Below are positions 1 to 9,324 of a stretch of 64,000 nt of DNA, one piece after another. The first letter of the stretch is position 1. Each line of letters begins with the position of its first letter. Below the pieces are notes generated by a model, which saw nothing but the letters and a program-made list of their open reading frames with translations, made no database searches and was not told the DNA's origin. This DNA comes from Desulfobacterium sp. (GTDB taxonomy: Bacteria > Desulfobacterota > Desulfobacteria > Desulfobacterales > Desulfobacteraceae): the NCBI GenBank assembly GCA_016342325.1, contig JAEINR010000018.1:24797-88796 (forward strand). Direction: 5' to 3'. The translations under genes were made by a program, and so were the position numbers.

Positions 1-116
1 CGGCAATAACCGTTAAGCAAACGCGCATTAACCCCAAGATCGATGATCCGTAGCAAAAGGCGAAATGGGTATAAACACCCAAATTTTAATCCATATTTCA
101 AACATGGGGAGAGGTC

Positions 117-2294
117 ATGAAGATCAATACAAAAATAATTTTGTTACTCATTTCGTCTTTGATGCTGTGTTCATTGATCGTGGGGGGGCTGTCTGCCTGG
201 CAGTTGGTTCTCAACCGAGACACCGCCATCACCCAGGTCAAATCCCTGAGCACCGAAAATATTAAACTGATCCAGATCGATTCGGATCGCCAGCGTAAAG
301 AGTTGATTGCCCAAAAAAAAGAGTACCTCCAGTCCCAGATACAAACGGCGATTTGTGTTCTTCAAAAGGCCTATAATGATGCCCACAATAACGAGAGACT
401 TATAAAGGCTTACAAAACGCCGCTCCAGAATGCGCTCAACACCGCCTACGGCATCTTGACCAACGTCGAAAAACGGTCTGACCTGGATTTGAAAGAGAAA
501 AAAAACGTGGCTGCCGCGTTGATCGGTCAGCTGAGATACGGTCCGACCAACAAGGATTACTTCTGGATCAACGACATGGGCCTGCCCTACCCAAAAATGG
601 TTATGCACCCCATTGCTCCCCAATTGGACGGGAAGGTGCTGGACAACCCAAAGTACAACTGCGCCATGGGCAGGGACCAAAACCTGTTCCAGGCATTTGT
701 CCAGACCTGCCAAAGCAGTGGCAGCGGCTTTGTCGATTATCTCTGGCCCAAACCCGGTGAAGAAAAGCTCCAACCCAAACTGTCCTATGTCAAGCTTTTC
801 AAGAAGTGGGGTTGGGTCATTGGCACCGGCGTCTACCTGGAGGTCGCAGAACATCAATTGAAAAAAGATGCATTGGAGATGGTCAAAAGCCTTAGATACG
901 GTCCGGAAAACAAGGGTTATTTCTGGATCAACGACATGGGGGTCCCCTACCCGAAGATGATCATGCACCCCATCGTCCCCCAGTTGGACGGGAAGGTGCT
1001 GAACGACGCAAAGTACGACTGCGCCATGGGCAAAAAACAAAACCTGTTCCAGGCCTTTGTCCAGGTGTGCCAAAGCCATAACAATGGCTTTGTCGATTAT
1101 CTCTGGCCTAAACCCGGGAAAAAAGAACCGCAACCAAAGTTGTCCTATGTCAAGCTTTTCAAGCGGTGGAATTGGATCATCGGTACAGGGATTTACACCG
1201 ATGATGTTGAAAGGAAAGTCAATAAGACCACGGCGGAATTGGAAAAAAAAGTCGAGAAAATCGCCGCCGAGATGGGCCGGGACATCGACCAGACCAATCT
1301 TCACATTAACAATAACGTCACCAGGGGGTTGTGGCTTATCGCTGTGAGCAATTTCGCGGTTCTGGTGTTCGTGCTGGTAATCGCCACTTTCTGGACAAGA
1401 CAATACATCAACAAACCCATCGATCAATCGGTTCAGGGGCTCAGCCGTGTGACGGAAGCGCTGGCCGGTAACATACGTCAAGTTTCAACATCCTCACATA
1501 ATTTGGCCAGGGGAGCATCTGAGCAGGCGGCATCCATCAAGGATACATCGTCGGCCCTGGAAGAGATAACCACCATGACCGAGCAGAATGCAGAGAACGC
1601 AAACCAGGCAGACAATCTCATGGGAGACACCACCCGGATTGTAATTAAAGCCAACGCTTCCATGGACGAATTGACAACCTCCATGGCGGATATCTCCCGA
1701 ACGAGTGAGGAAACATCAAAAATCATCAAGACCATTGATGAGATTGCATTCCAGACCAACCTGCTGGCCCTTAACGCTGCAGTAGAGGCTGCCAGGGCCG
1801 GCGAGGCCGGCGCAGGGTTTGCTGTTGTGGCAGATGAGGTGAGACACCTTGCCATGCGCGCCGCAGAGGCTGCCGGAAACACAGCAGACCTCATCCAGGG
1901 GATTGTAAAAAAAGTGCATGGGGGCTCAGCGCTTTTAACCATTACCAATGAAGCCTTTACACAGGTGGACGGCAGTACGAAAAAGGTTAGCGCGCTTGTG
2001 GGCGAAATATCCGCGGCCTCCGGGGAACAGGCTGACGGAATCAAACAGGTCAACAATGCGGTTTCACAAATGAACACGGTGGTCCAGCAAAATGCCGCCA
2101 GTGCTGAGGAGTCTGCGGCTGCAGCTGAAACAATGAGCGCCCAGGCGGCCCAGATGAAGGGGTCTGTTTCCCATATGGTTGCCCTGGTCGGAGGCCATGG
2201 AAAGGAAAATGCCGACGGCCCGGTTTTGAGCAGAACAGCCACCCTAGGCGATCCAATCGGCCCGGGGATTACAAATGGAAGCGAAGAGATGTAA
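117..2294 (+). CDS. Methyl-accepting chemotaxis protein with two tandem Cache domains
   Basis: Chemoreceptor of 725 residues that should pass a periplasmic ligand signal to CheA/CheW. A first membrane segment lies at about residues 7-29 and a second at about 404-426. Between them are two similar single-Cache (sCache_2-like) units, roughly 138-245 and 258-363, each with [13 protein letters not shown] and a closing [16 protein letters not shown] motif. The C-terminal half is the MCP signalling coiled coil; the conserved tip ([20 protein letters not shown]) is near residues 543-562. A GGGGAGAGG ribosome site precedes the ATG. The duplicated sensor is visible at DNA level as well (around 530-850 and 891-1200), which suggests an internal duplication. 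Family assignment is secure; the ligand cannot be read, although sCache_2 domains often bind small carboxylates. Confidence 0.95.
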   Translation: MKINTKIILLLISSLMLCSLIVGGLSAWQLVLNRDTAITQVKSLSTENIKLIQIDSDRQRKELIAQKKEYLQSQIQTAICVLQKAYNDAHNNERLIKAYKTPLQNALNTAYGILTNVEKRSDLDLKEKKNVAAALIGQLRYGPTNKDYFWINDMGLPYPKMVMHPIAPQLDGKVLDNPKYNCAMGRDQNLFQAFVQTCQSSGSGFVDYLWPKPGEEKLQPKLSYVKLFKKWGWVIGTGVYLEVAEHQLKKDALEMVKSLRYGPENKGYFWINDMGVPYPKMIMHPIVPQLDGKVLNDAKYDCAMGKKQNLFQAFVQVCQSHNNGFVDYLWPKPGKKEPQPKLSYVKLFKRWNWIIGTGIYTDDVERKVNKTTAELEKKVEKIAAEMGRDIDQTNLHINNNVTRGLWLIAVSNFAVLVFVLVIATFWTRQYINKPIDQSVQGLSRVTEALAGNIRQVSTSSHNLARGASEQAASIKDTSSALEEITTMTEQNAENANQADNLMGDTTRIVIKANASMDELTTSMADISRTSEETSKIIKTIDEIAFQTNLLALNAAVEAARAGEAGAGFAVVADEVRHLAMRAAEAAGNTADLIQGIVKKVHGGSALLTITNEAFTQVDGSTKKVSALVGEISAASGEQADGIKQVNNAVSQMNTVVQQNAASAEESAAAAETMSAQAAQMKGSVSHMVALVGGHGKENADGPVLSRTATLGDPIGPGITNGSEEM

Positions 2295-2307
2295 ATCACA
2301 TAGTTAA

Positions 2308-2345
2308 GGCAGGGGGCTATTCCCTTTGGAGAAGACCCCTCTGCC
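2308..2345. terminator. Hairpin between convergent chemoreceptor and ferritin genes
   Basis: GGCAGGGG at 2308 pairs with CCCCTCTGCC at 2336-2345, with one bulged base. It lies between two convergent stop codons and could terminate both transcripts. The T-run that follows is weak. Confidence 0.5.
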
Positions 2346-2353
2346 GTTTCATG

Positions 2354-2893
2354 TTACTCCCCAACGTCTTTGATGACAAATCCCTTGGGCCCAAGGCCCG
2401 TGGCCGATGACGTCCCGGCCTTGGTGGCCAGGTAGGCATTGCCCAGTTTTTTGATATGGGTGCCGATGCCGTCGAAATAATTTAAATGGGCCTGCTCCTC
2501 ATCGATGATCTCTTCGAAAATCTTCATGCTGGTGCTGTCCCCATTCCGTCTGCAAATCAGCAAAAAACCGTTGTAGGCGGCCATGGCCTTCTCCTCCTGG
2601 TCAGCGTCAAAGGGAAAGATCAGCTCCACCTCCTGGCCCTGCTCAATCCCGCCGGCCTTGTCGGTGGTCGGCTCCCCGCCCAGTTCCTTGATGCGCTCGG
2701 CAAAGGCCTCAGCATGGCGCATCTCGTCCAAGGCGATGAGCTTGACCTTGCCGGCCAGCTCACCGTAATCCATGTCGTCCAAACCGTAATGCTGATTCAT
2801 GTACTGGTGGATCGCCTGGAGCTCCATTGAACGGGCTTTGTTAAGGACCTCGATAACCTTTTTCCGCTTCTCTTCGCTGGACTCTCCTGCCAT
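2354..2893 (-). CDS. Bacterioferritin-like ferritin-family protein
   Basis: Four-helix diiron protein of 179 residues, likely an iron-storage or peroxide/iron detoxification protein of the cytoplasm. Diiron-type signatures are visible: ELQAIHQY near residue 24, DEMRHAEAF near residue 57, and a second pair in EEIIDEEQAHLNYFD near 125-140. The length is close to classical Bfr (about 160) with a short C-terminal tail. An ATG further upstream is open in frame, but AAAAGGAGGAATAAC directly before the ATG at 2893 decides the start. Heme binding is not certain. A strong hairpin lies in its 5' leader. Confidence 0.88.
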   Translation of the reverse strand: MAGESSEEKRKKVIEVLNKARSMELQAIHQYMNQHYGLDDMDYGELAGKVKLIALDEMRHAEAFAERIKELGGEPTTDKAGGIEQGQEVELIFPFDADQEEKAMAAYNGFLLICRRNGDSTSMKIFEEIIDEEQAHLNYFDGIGTHIKKLGNAYLATKAGTSSATGLGPKGFVIKDVGE

Positions 2894-2926
2894 GTTATTC
2901 CTCCTTTTGGAATGAATGGAAATACA

Positions 2927-2950
2927 GGACCATGCCCCAAGGCATGGTCC
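2927..2950. promoter_or_regulatory. Perfect dyad in the ferritin 5' leader
   Basis: GGACCATGCC and GGCATGGTCC form a 10-bp perfect inverted repeat with a 4-base loop, 34-57 bases upstream of the ferritin start codon. It may be an operator or an RNA hairpin in the leader. Confidence 0.5.
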
Positions 2951-3093
2951 CATGCCTATAACACTGGACTCGGCGTCTTCCTCCAGGGCCACGGAAAAGG
3001 CCCCCAATGGCCCCAGACCAAGATGCGATCCAGCCCTTGCTCGGTTCACCGCCACATGAAAAATGCCGACGGTTACGTTCTTATTCGAGTGTA

Positions 3094-3167
3094 TTCTTAG
3101 CTCTGATTTTCGCGTTATTTTGGCAAAAGAATCAGAAAACTTTTTGGGTTCTGGCTTGCCCAGGTTA
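3094..3167 (+). repeat. Dispersed 75-bp intergenic repeat, copy A
   Basis: Begins TTCTTAGCTCTGATTTTCGC and ends GGCTTGCCCAGGTTA. It closely matches the copies at 43932-44005 and 43182-43254 (reverse). CTGATT/AATCAG ends of an internal dyad are present. Confidence 0.75.
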
Positions 3168-3248
3168 TGAATGGTGTATGCTGGGCATGGATCATTATGC
3201 CCCATGCCCTGGCCCGGGTCAAGGGGTAACCGGACGACCGCCAGGCCC

Positions 3249-3280
3249 AATGGGTTTGGGAATTCAAAACCCATTTTTTT
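3249..3280 (+). terminator. Rho-independent terminator-like hairpin
   Basis: AATGGGTTT (3249-3257) pairs perfectly with AAACCCATT (3267-3275), followed by five more T. No plus-strand gene lies just upstream, so it may end an unannotated small transcript, or act on read-through before msrAB. Confidence 0.55.
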
Positions 3281-3404
3281 GATAAATCGTCCTACCAAAC
3301 TTTGCTATTCAGGCCTGAATGATTACGTTACCCCATGAAAAGTTCTCCACAACACAAACACAGTCCGGTCGAAAGTTCAAATCGGCCGGCTAAAGGAGGC
3401 TGCC

Positions 3405-4469
3405 ATGTTGTCTTATACAAGTTTGCTTTTTATTTCGATCCTGCTGCTCATTCCCTTTGCCGTTGAAGCCCAGCCCGGCCTTGAAAGGGCCACCTTTGGG
3501 GGGGGGTGTTTCTGGTGCATGGAAAAACCCTTTGAAGAGAGAGACGGCGTGATTTCGGTTATCCCGGGGTATACCGGAGGCCATCGGGAGAACCCCACCT
3601 ATCCGGAAGTATCCAGTGGTGAAACCGGCCATCTGGAGGCCGTGGAAATCTCCTTTGATCCGGGCAGAATCAGCTACACCGAACTCCTGGACCTGTTCTG
3701 GCGCCAGGTGGACCCCACCGATCCGGGCGGTCAGTTCGCTGACAGGGGGGAGCAGTACAAGTCAGCGATATTCTATCATTCAAAGGAACAGATGAAGGCG
3801 GCACACGCCTCAAAGGAAAAGCTCGACAAATCCGGCATTTTCGACAAACCCGTGGTAACAGAAATCCTTCCGGGAACCGTTTTCTTTCCGGCAGAGGAAT
3901 ACCACCAGGACTATTACAAAAAAAATCCGGTGCGTTACAAATTCTACCGGTATGGTTCAGGCAGGGACAGTTTCCTGAAAAAGGTCTGGAGCGATATTAA
4001 AGAAAAACCGCAAAAGAAAGACGCGGGATTTAATTTTAAAAAACCCTCCCCGGATCAGTTAAAGGGTTCCCTTACCCGGCTTCAGTACCACGTCACCCAG
4101 GAGAACGGTACGGAGCCTGCCTTTGAAAATCCATACTGGGACAACAAGACGGAAGGTATTTACGTGGACATCGTATCTGGTGAACCCCTGTTCAGTTCAA
4201 CGGAAAAATACGATTCCAAGACCGGTTGGCCAAGCTTTACCACCCCCCTGGAGCCGGACAATATCGTGGAGGTAAAGGACCGGGGGCTCTTCATGACCCG
4301 AACGGAGATCAAAAGCCGTTCCGCGGACTCCCACCTTGGCCACGTTTTTTCAGACGGACCGCCGCCAACCGGACGTAGGTTCTGCATCAATTCAGCAGCG
4401 TTGCGGTTCATTCCCAAGGCGGAACTGGAGAAGGAGGGATACGGGAAATATCAATTCCTGTTTGAATAA
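3405..4469 (+). CDS. msrAB: Exported MsrA-MsrB fusion, methionine sulfoxide reductase
   Basis: Bifunctional repair enzyme of 354 residues that reduces both methionine-S- and R-sulfoxide. Residues 1-22 are a signal peptide (hydrophobic core ending VEA), so it should act in the periplasm. The MsrA domain follows (about 26-190) with GGGCFWCME, catalytic Cys near 35. The MsrB domain (about 222-350) has [17 protein letters not shown] and RFCINSAA with the catalytic Cys near 327. The paired zinc CxxC motifs of many MsrB proteins are absent, as in the zinc-free class. AAAGGAGGCTGCC precedes the ATG. No dedicated electron donor gene is adjacent. Confidence 0.95.
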   Translation: MLSYTSLLFISILLLIPFAVEAQPGLERATFGGGCFWCMEKPFEERDGVISVIPGYTGGHRENPTYPEVSSGETGHLEAVEISFDPGRISYTELLDLFWRQVDPTDPGGQFADRGEQYKSAIFYHSKEQMKAAHASKEKLDKSGIFDKPVVTEILPGTVFFPAEEYHQDYYKKNPVRYKFYRYGSGRDSFLKKVWSDIKEKPQKKDAGFNFKKPSPDQLKGSLTRLQYHVTQENGTEPAFENPYWDNKTEGIYVDIVSGEPLFSSTEKYDSKTGWPSFTTPLEPDNIVEVKDRGLFMTRTEIKSRSADSHLGHVFSDGPPPTGRRFCINSAALRFIPKAELEKEGYGKYQFLFE

Positions 4470-4472
4470 TAT

Positions 4473-4517
4473 ACGGCCCTGCCCCCATCCCCCCGGGCAG
4501 TTCCCAGCCGTTTTTTT
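4473..4517 (+). terminator. Terminator after msrAB
   Basis: ACGGC (4473-4477) pairs with GCCGT (4507-4511) around an inner CTGCCC/GGGCAG stem. The second arm runs into a seven-T tract. This is a clear intrinsic terminator. Confidence 0.8.
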
Positions 4518-4657
4518 CTTTTATAATTGGGGTTTATTTGATACAATTAGCATTTTTGCATATAATTTGGTCCCAGGCGATGGGGGACGGGGTTATACAT
4601 TTTAATTGGATATTCGTGTCAGGATCGGAATATCTATCAGATCAGGGAGATGAAACG

Positions 4658-5188
4658 ATGGCTGAAGCAATCAAGTCTGGAGATACGATAGCGGTTAATT
4701 ATACGGGAAAACTTGATAACGGTGTTGTATTTGACTCCTCCGAAGGCCGGGAGCCCCTAAAGTTCACGGTGGGAACAGGCCAGCTCATCAAGGGCTTTGA
4801 CCAAGCCGTTATCGACATGACCGTTGGGGATAAAAAAACCGTGACCATTCCCCCGGAAGAGGGATACGGCCCCCGTAACGAAGATAATGTTGTCGAGCTT
4901 CCAAAAGACACCGTACCGGAAGACATGGAACTTACCGTGGGTATGCAGCTGCACCTGAGCGACCCCAACGGAAACCCTGTACCTGCAGTGGTTGCCGAGA
5001 TCGGCGAGGACGTGATCAAGATGGATATCAACCACATGCTGGCTGGCAAAACCCTTATTTTCGATATCGAGATTGTTGAAACCGGACTTGAGCCGGCGGC
5101 CCATGCATGCGGCTGTGGCACCGGTAGCGAAAGTGACAGCTGTGGCAGCAATTGCGGATGTGAAAGCGGTGATGGGTGTGGCTGTTAG
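4658..5188 (+). CDS. FKBP-type peptidyl-prolyl isomerase, SlyD-like
   Basis: Cytoplasmic prolyl isomerase/chaperone of 176 residues. The FKBP fold is visible in GDTIAVNYTGKLDNG, the FDSSEGREPL stretch and TVTIPPEEGYGPR, with the insert-in-flap chain that follows as in SlyD. The last 30 residues are a metal-binding tail rich in Cys, Gly and Ser (CGCGTG, CGSNCGCESG, CGC), comparable to the nickel-binding tail of SlyD, which assists hydrogenase maturation; that role here is inference. AGGGAGATGAAACG before the ATG at 4658 fixes the start, although the frame is open further upstream. Confidence 0.9.
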   Translation: MAEAIKSGDTIAVNYTGKLDNGVVFDSSEGREPLKFTVGTGQLIKGFDQAVIDMTVGDKKTVTIPPEEGYGPRNEDNVVELPKDTVPEDMELTVGMQLHLSDPNGNPVPAVVAEIGEDVIKMDINHMLAGKTLIFDIEIVETGLEPAAHACGCGTGSESDSCGSNCGCESGDGCGC

Positions 5189-5228
5189 ACACCTGAAAAC
5201 CGGGCGTCCCAGCAACAAATAACATGCC

Positions 5229-5256
5229 GGTTCAGGATCCCTTGCGATCCTGAACC
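5229..5256. terminator. Perfect 11-bp hairpin between convergent genes
   Basis: GGTTCAGGATC and GATCCTGAACC flank a 6-base loop. The hairpin covers the stop codon of the minus-strand gene and lies 40 bases past the SlyD-like stop. It could terminate both; T-runs are poor. Confidence 0.55.
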
Positions 5257-6395
5257 GACGCGAGATAGGCTTCAAAATCCAGGGTGATGACCGGGGCCTT
5301 GTCCTGTTCCAGGGGCGGGGGGGCAGACGGGGCAGCCTCACCCTTGCGAACCATGGAATTGGTGACTTCCCTCAGCCCCCGAAGTTCCCGGGAGATGGAG
5401 ATGATTCCGGTAACGAGTTCGGTTAACAGGCCCGTCATGTCCTGCTTTCGAGAAGGATGATCAACCAAAGATTCCGGCACGACCGCAGACTTCGGCGTTG
5501 ATTCAGGCGGTGCCGAAGGGGGACTCTGGACCACCTTCCTTTTCTCCTGGGCGTTGAGGCCCGCTGCACGTTTTCTCTTCCGGACAGTCTTAAGATTTCT
5601 CTTCAGGGCCTGGAAGTAAGCCGCCCAAAAACGGTTCACCGCCTCTGGAGCCGGCTCTCCCATGAGCCCCCGGCAAGTATCGGCCAAGGTCCGGATGCAG
5701 TCGGAGGCAGGAGTCGAAGGATAGCTGAGGAGAAATGGCCGCTGCTCTTTGACAGCCCGTGCCACCCGGGGATCGTCGTCAACAGACCCCAGAAAAAGAA
5801 TATCCAGCTTTAGATACTTGTCCACAACCTTCTTGAAATGATTGAACACCGTCTGTCCCATGGCCCGGGGGGATACCCGGTTTACCACCACATGGACCTT
5901 GCCGCCAAACCCGTTCATCAACAAAACTTTCAGCAAGGCGTATCCGTCGGTGAGGCTGGTGGGTTCAGGCGTCAGGACAAGCATGACATGGGGAGCCGCC
6001 AGGCATAAGGAGATCACGTTCTTGGCCACCCCGGCGGAACTGTCAACGATCAGGCAGTCGTAGTCCCCAAGCAGGGAGAAGGAGCGAATCAGGGAAGGGA
6101 TCTCTTTTTCGTCCAGGTTGGCCATCTGCTGGATGCCTGAACTTCCCGGAACGATGTCTATTCCCTGGTAGTCCTTGAACAGAATGCTATCCAGACCCAG
6201 GCGCTTTTCCATGACATCTTCCAGGGTCTGCTCGGGATAATAGTTGATCAAGATATTGATATTCGCCAATCCAATGTCGGCATCGAATAAACAGGTCCTG
6301 ATGCCGGCCCGGCCCAGGGCCAGGGCCAAGTTGAGACTGATGTTGGTCTTTCCCACGCCGCCTTTACCGCTGGTTACCGCAATGATTGTTGTCAT
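5232..6395 (-). CDS. MinD/FleN-like ParA-family ATPase
   Basis: P-loop ATPase of 387 residues of the MinD/ParA class. The deviant Walker A motif SGKGGVGKT is near residue 8, FDADIGLANINIL is the A' region, and DCLIVDSSAGV is the Walker B segment. Such proteins set the position or number of polar machines (FleN for flagella, MinD for division). About 130 extra C-terminal residues are basic, then Pro-rich, and end in a short segment of unknown role. It lies 64 bases downstream of the PilB-like gene on the same strand, so positioning of that pilus or secretion motor is a reasonable inference. The frame is open upstream; the ATG at 6395 was chosen because homology starts there and GGAAGGGATGAGG precedes it. 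Confidence 0.85.
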   Translation of the reverse strand: MTTIIAVTSGKGGVGKTNISLNLALALGRAGIRTCLFDADIGLANINILINYYPEQTLEDVMEKRLGLDSILFKDYQGIDIVPGSSGIQQMANLDEKEIPSLIRSFSLLGDYDCLIVDSSAGVAKNVISLCLAAPHVMLVLTPEPTSLTDGYALLKVLLMNGFGGKVHVVVNRVSPRAMGQTVFNHFKKVVDKYLKLDILFLGSVDDDPRVARAVKEQRPFLLSYPSTPASDCIRTLADTCRGLMGEPAPEAVNRFWAAYFQALKRNLKTVRKRKRAAGLNAQEKRKVVQSPPSAPPESTPKSAVVPESLVDHPSRKQDMTGLLTELVTGIISISRELRGLREVTNSMVRKGEAAPSAPPPLEQDKAPVITLDFEAYLASVQDRKGS

Positions 6396-6459
6396 GGCTT
6401 TTGCCTCATCCCTTCCAAAGGTTAACGCCTGGGCAGGGCAACGGTTCGCCTCCGCCGGA

Positions 6460-9063
6460 TTAAGGTTGGGGAACGGACAAGATGGCCACCTTGCCGTCCT
6501 CCCCTTTCTGGAGCCTGAAGCAGACCCGGCTGCAGCTGTATTTCCTGCAGATTTCGGCATAATTGTTTTGGATGAAGCGCCTGAAGAGTTTTTGGTCCTC
6601 CCGGTCACCCTGGGAAATATGGTTGAGTTTCAAATATCGGATATACATCATGTCGATCACTTTCGTCTCAGAGGGGGGATCATGGATGACAAACTCGGAA
6701 TCGGCATCAAAGGGAATCTCCTCCCCTTCCCTGCACCTGGCCTGGAACTCCTTGATGGCCTCGTGGGGAGAGACCCGAATGATCTCCGACAGGGTCGTCT
6801 GATCCAGCTTGGATATCCCATCATCAATCATGGTTTTCATTCCTTTTTCCATGGCTATCTTTTTGATGCTCTTTAGGCCGCCCCCGCCCTTAATCGTCTG
6901 GGCAATCTCCTGATCGAGCACGAGCAGCTCAGATAAGAGGGTGCGCCCCCTGAACCCGGAATAATCACAGTCAGGGCACCCCTTGGCCTTGAAAAATGCC
7001 AGGTCCGCCGGAAAGGTGGAAAAAAGCATGCTCCACTCCTTCTCATCCGGGATATACTGGTTTTTGCACCCCTCGCAGAGACGCCGGATGAGCCGCTGGG
7101 CCACGACACAGAGCAAGGCGTTTGCGACCTGATTCCCTTCGATGTTAAGGTCCAGCAGCCTGGGAATCGCTCCCACGGCATCGTTGGTATGGAGGGTGCT
7201 GAGCAGGAGATGGCCTGTCTGGGCGGCATCAAAACCGATGGCTGCGGTTTCCTCGTCCCGCATCTCCCCAACCAGAATCACATCGGGATCAAACCGCAAA
7301 AAAGACCTCAGCAGGGAGGCGAAGGAGACCCCTATGCCGGCGTTCACCTGGCACTGCATCACGCCACTGATACTGTACTCGATGGGATCCTCGGCCGTGA
7401 TGATCTTGATCCCGGGATGGTGGATCTGCTGGAGGGCACCATAAAGGGTGGAGGACTTTCCGCTGCCAGTGGGACCGCACACAAGGATGATGCCGGAGCT
7501 GCTTTTCAACAGCTTTCTAAATCGGCTCAACAGATGTACACCATGGCCCAGGTTGTCGAGCCCCACATTGGCTTTCCGGGAATCCAGAATCCGAATGGTC
7601 ACATTCTCGCCGACGATGGCCGGACAGACCGCTACCCTGAAATCCAGGTCCACCTTCTGGTTCAACTTTGAATCGTGGTAATTGATGCGAAACACTCCGT
7701 CCTGGGGCTTCCGACGTTCGGAGATATCGAGTTTGGAAAGAATCTTTATCCGGGAGATGATGGAGTTGAGGTTGGCCTGAAGAATGATGTTCAGCCACTT
7801 CAGGTTCAGCACCTGGAGAATCCCGTCGATGCGGTACCGAATCTTGGCCATGCTCTTGTCCTGTTCGATATGGATATCACTGGCGTTGTTGACGATACCG
7901 TACTTGATGATATAATTGACGACTTCCTCCACATCCATGTTGGCATATCCGTAATGATCCGTCGGCGTCTTCTCCATTTCACTAACGTCGGAGAGGTTGA
8001 GGGTGATGCCTTCAAGCTTATCCGTAACTTGGGAAGATTTCTTCTTTTTTTCCTCCTCCACGGAAAGACTGCTTTTTCCGTAAAGAAGGGAAAACAGCGT
8101 TTCGAACTTTTTGTCCGTAATGAGAACAAAAACCGGTGAATATTGCCCATAGAGCAGGTTCAACTCGTTGATGATGCTCATTTCACTGGGGTTGCTGATG
8201 GCGATAACCAGCTTCTCATCCTTCAGGATAAGGGGAAGGATGCGGTTCCTATGGGCATACCGCTGGCTGATGAGACCCACCAGCTTTGCCTTGTTTCCGT
8301 CCTTGAAAACAAAGTCCTTGAGCTTACGAAACGCGATATGATGCAGCCGGGAAAGAGCGCTGTAGAGCTGTTCTTCGGAGATAAGATGTTTGTCTACTAA
8401 AATCTCGCCCAGCTTCCGGTTGCCATGCTTCTGGAACTTGAGGGCGATGTTGAGTTCATCGGATGTGATCAGCTTTCGCTTAACCAGATACATCCCCAGC
8501 TTCAGGGTCTTGTTGTGCTGTTTAAGTATAAGGTTCAAATCCGCCGGAGAGATCAGCTTCAAGTCGCAGAGGATCTCACCCAGGGATCGAATGGAGCCTT
8601 TGATCGCCAGCACCCGGGTCAGCTCCGTTTCGTCGATCATGTTGAGCTTGACGGCCAGGTCGCCCAGGCGAATCCCGCTCATCTGCTGCTCTTTCAAGGC
8701 TGCAAGGGCCTTTCCCTTGACCACGCCCTTGCGGACAATCAATTCGTCAACGGATTCGTCGTTTCGCTTCAGGGAGAGGATCTTCTTCATTTGATCCGGG
8801 GTGAGCACCTCCCTCTCCAGGGCGATCTTCCCCAGGTCTTTCCGAAGATACGGATGCTCCAGAAGCGTTTGAAGCTGATCCCTGTTGATGAGCGTCTCCT
8901 TGACCAGGAGTTCCCCCAGGGCCAGATCCTTTTCCAGACGCTCCTTTTTCTGGATCTTAACGGCCCGGTTGATGTCCGCCTGCCTGACATACCCTTTCTC
9001 CACAAGAATTTCGCCAATTTTACTATCTTCACGAACCGGACGTTGAAGCATACCAACCCCCAT
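6460..9063 (-). CDS. PilB/GspE-family assembly ATPase with an extended MshEN array
   Basis: Hexameric motor ATPase of type IV pilus/type II secretion, 867 residues against the usual 500-600. The catalytic half has Walker A GPTGSGKSS (near 528), AEDPIEY (Asp box), VGEMRDEE (Walker B, near 594), the His box STLHTND, and a four-Cys zinc site (CEGC ... CPDC). The N-terminal ~250 residues hold about eight copies of a 24-residue motif resembling c-di-GMP-binding MshEN half-sites, for example KIGEILVEKGYV, RLGDLAVKLNMI and KLGEILVDKHLI, in several cases with about five residues between them. A typical MshEN has two. Some copies lack the central Gly. After the motor, residues beyond about 735 are an unusual extension. 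No strong ribosome site precedes ATG 9063; ATG 9051 is an alternative. Confidence 0.92.
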   Translation of the reverse strand: MGVGMLQRPVREDSKIGEILVEKGYVRQADINRAVKIQKKERLEKDLALGELLVKETLINRDQLQTLLEHPYLRKDLGKIALEREVLTPDQMKKILSLKRNDESVDELIVRKGVVKGKALAALKEQQMSGIRLGDLAVKLNMIDETELTRVLAIKGSIRSLGEILCDLKLISPADLNLILKQHNKTLKLGMYLVKRKLITSDELNIALKFQKHGNRKLGEILVDKHLISEEQLYSALSRLHHIAFRKLKDFVFKDGNKAKLVGLISQRYAHRNRILPLILKDEKLVIAISNPSEMSIINELNLLYGQYSPVFVLITDKKFETLFSLLYGKSSLSVEEEKKKKSSQVTDKLEGITLNLSDVSEMEKTPTDHYGYANMDVEEVVNYIIKYGIVNNASDIHIEQDKSMAKIRYRIDGILQVLNLKWLNIILQANLNSIISRIKILSKLDISERRKPQDGVFRINYHDSKLNQKVDLDFRVAVCPAIVGENVTIRILDSRKANVGLDNLGHGVHLLSRFRKLLKSSSGIILVCGPTGSGKSSTLYGALQQIHHPGIKIITAEDPIEYSISGVMQCQVNAGIGVSFASLLRSFLRFDPDVILVGEMRDEETAAIGFDAAQTGHLLLSTLHTNDAVGAIPRLLDLNIEGNQVANALLCVVAQRLIRRLCEGCKNQYIPDEKEWSMLFSTFPADLAFFKAKGCPDCDYSGFRGRTLLSELLVLDQEIAQTIKGGGGLKSIKKIAMEKGMKTMIDDGISKLDQTTLSEIIRVSPHEAIKEFQARCREGEEIPFDADSEFVIHDPPSETKVIDMMYIRYLKLNHISQGDREDQKLFRRFIQNNYAEICRKYSCSRVCFRLQKGEDGKVAILSVPQP

Positions 9064-9324
9064 GAAGGCTTTCGTTACGCGCCCATTTTCGCCGATCCCC
9101 CCATTGGAAGGACGCCTGAAAAAGGCGGGATGTGATGTTTATTGACAGGAAGCAGACTGGATGAATCCGCCCGTGTTACCGCCCGAATATAGGGGAAACG
9201 ACCGGTTCGGTGGGGTCACCCAATGCCTGGAATATGGGCACCGGCATTCAAGATTAAGGCTGACATCCGCTTCTTGGGATATTAATGTCTTGGCCGCCTC
9301 CGTGTCAAGAAGATTCCAAACCGG
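9064..9324 (-). promoter_or_regulatory. Leader and possible promoter of the PilB/MinD operon
   Basis: On the minus strand, TTGACA followed after 18 bases by TAATAT lies close to the regulator stop, giving a leader of about 230 bases with short dyads (e.g. AATGCC/GGCATT). I could not match it to a known riboswitch class. The promoter call is tentative. Confidence 0.35.

Larger units (their letters stand above)
2894..3404. other. Gene-free, hairpin-rich spacer
   Basis: The 511 bases between the ferritin gene and msrAB hold no convincing gene. They contain a perfect hairpin at 2927-2950, one copy of the dispersed 75-bp repeat (3094-3167), a dyad GGGCATGG/CCATGCCC (3183-3190/3202-3209), and a terminator-like hairpin with T-run (3249-3280). 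A small RNA on the plus strand ending at about 3280 is possible but unproven. Confidence 0.5.

Noticed and set aside
171..1481. Long minus-strand open frame opposite the chemoreceptor gene
   Set aside because: It is a shadow of the well-supported plus-strand gene; it has no domain and no ribosome site.
3007..3282. 91-codon plus-strand frame in the ferritin-msrAB spacer
   Set aside because: It runs through a dispersed repeat and a terminator-like hairpin, and its composition is not protein-like.
9064..9324. Possible cobalamin or c-di-GMP riboswitch
   Set aside because: Conserved boxes of those classes are not present in order; kept only as an unclassified leader.
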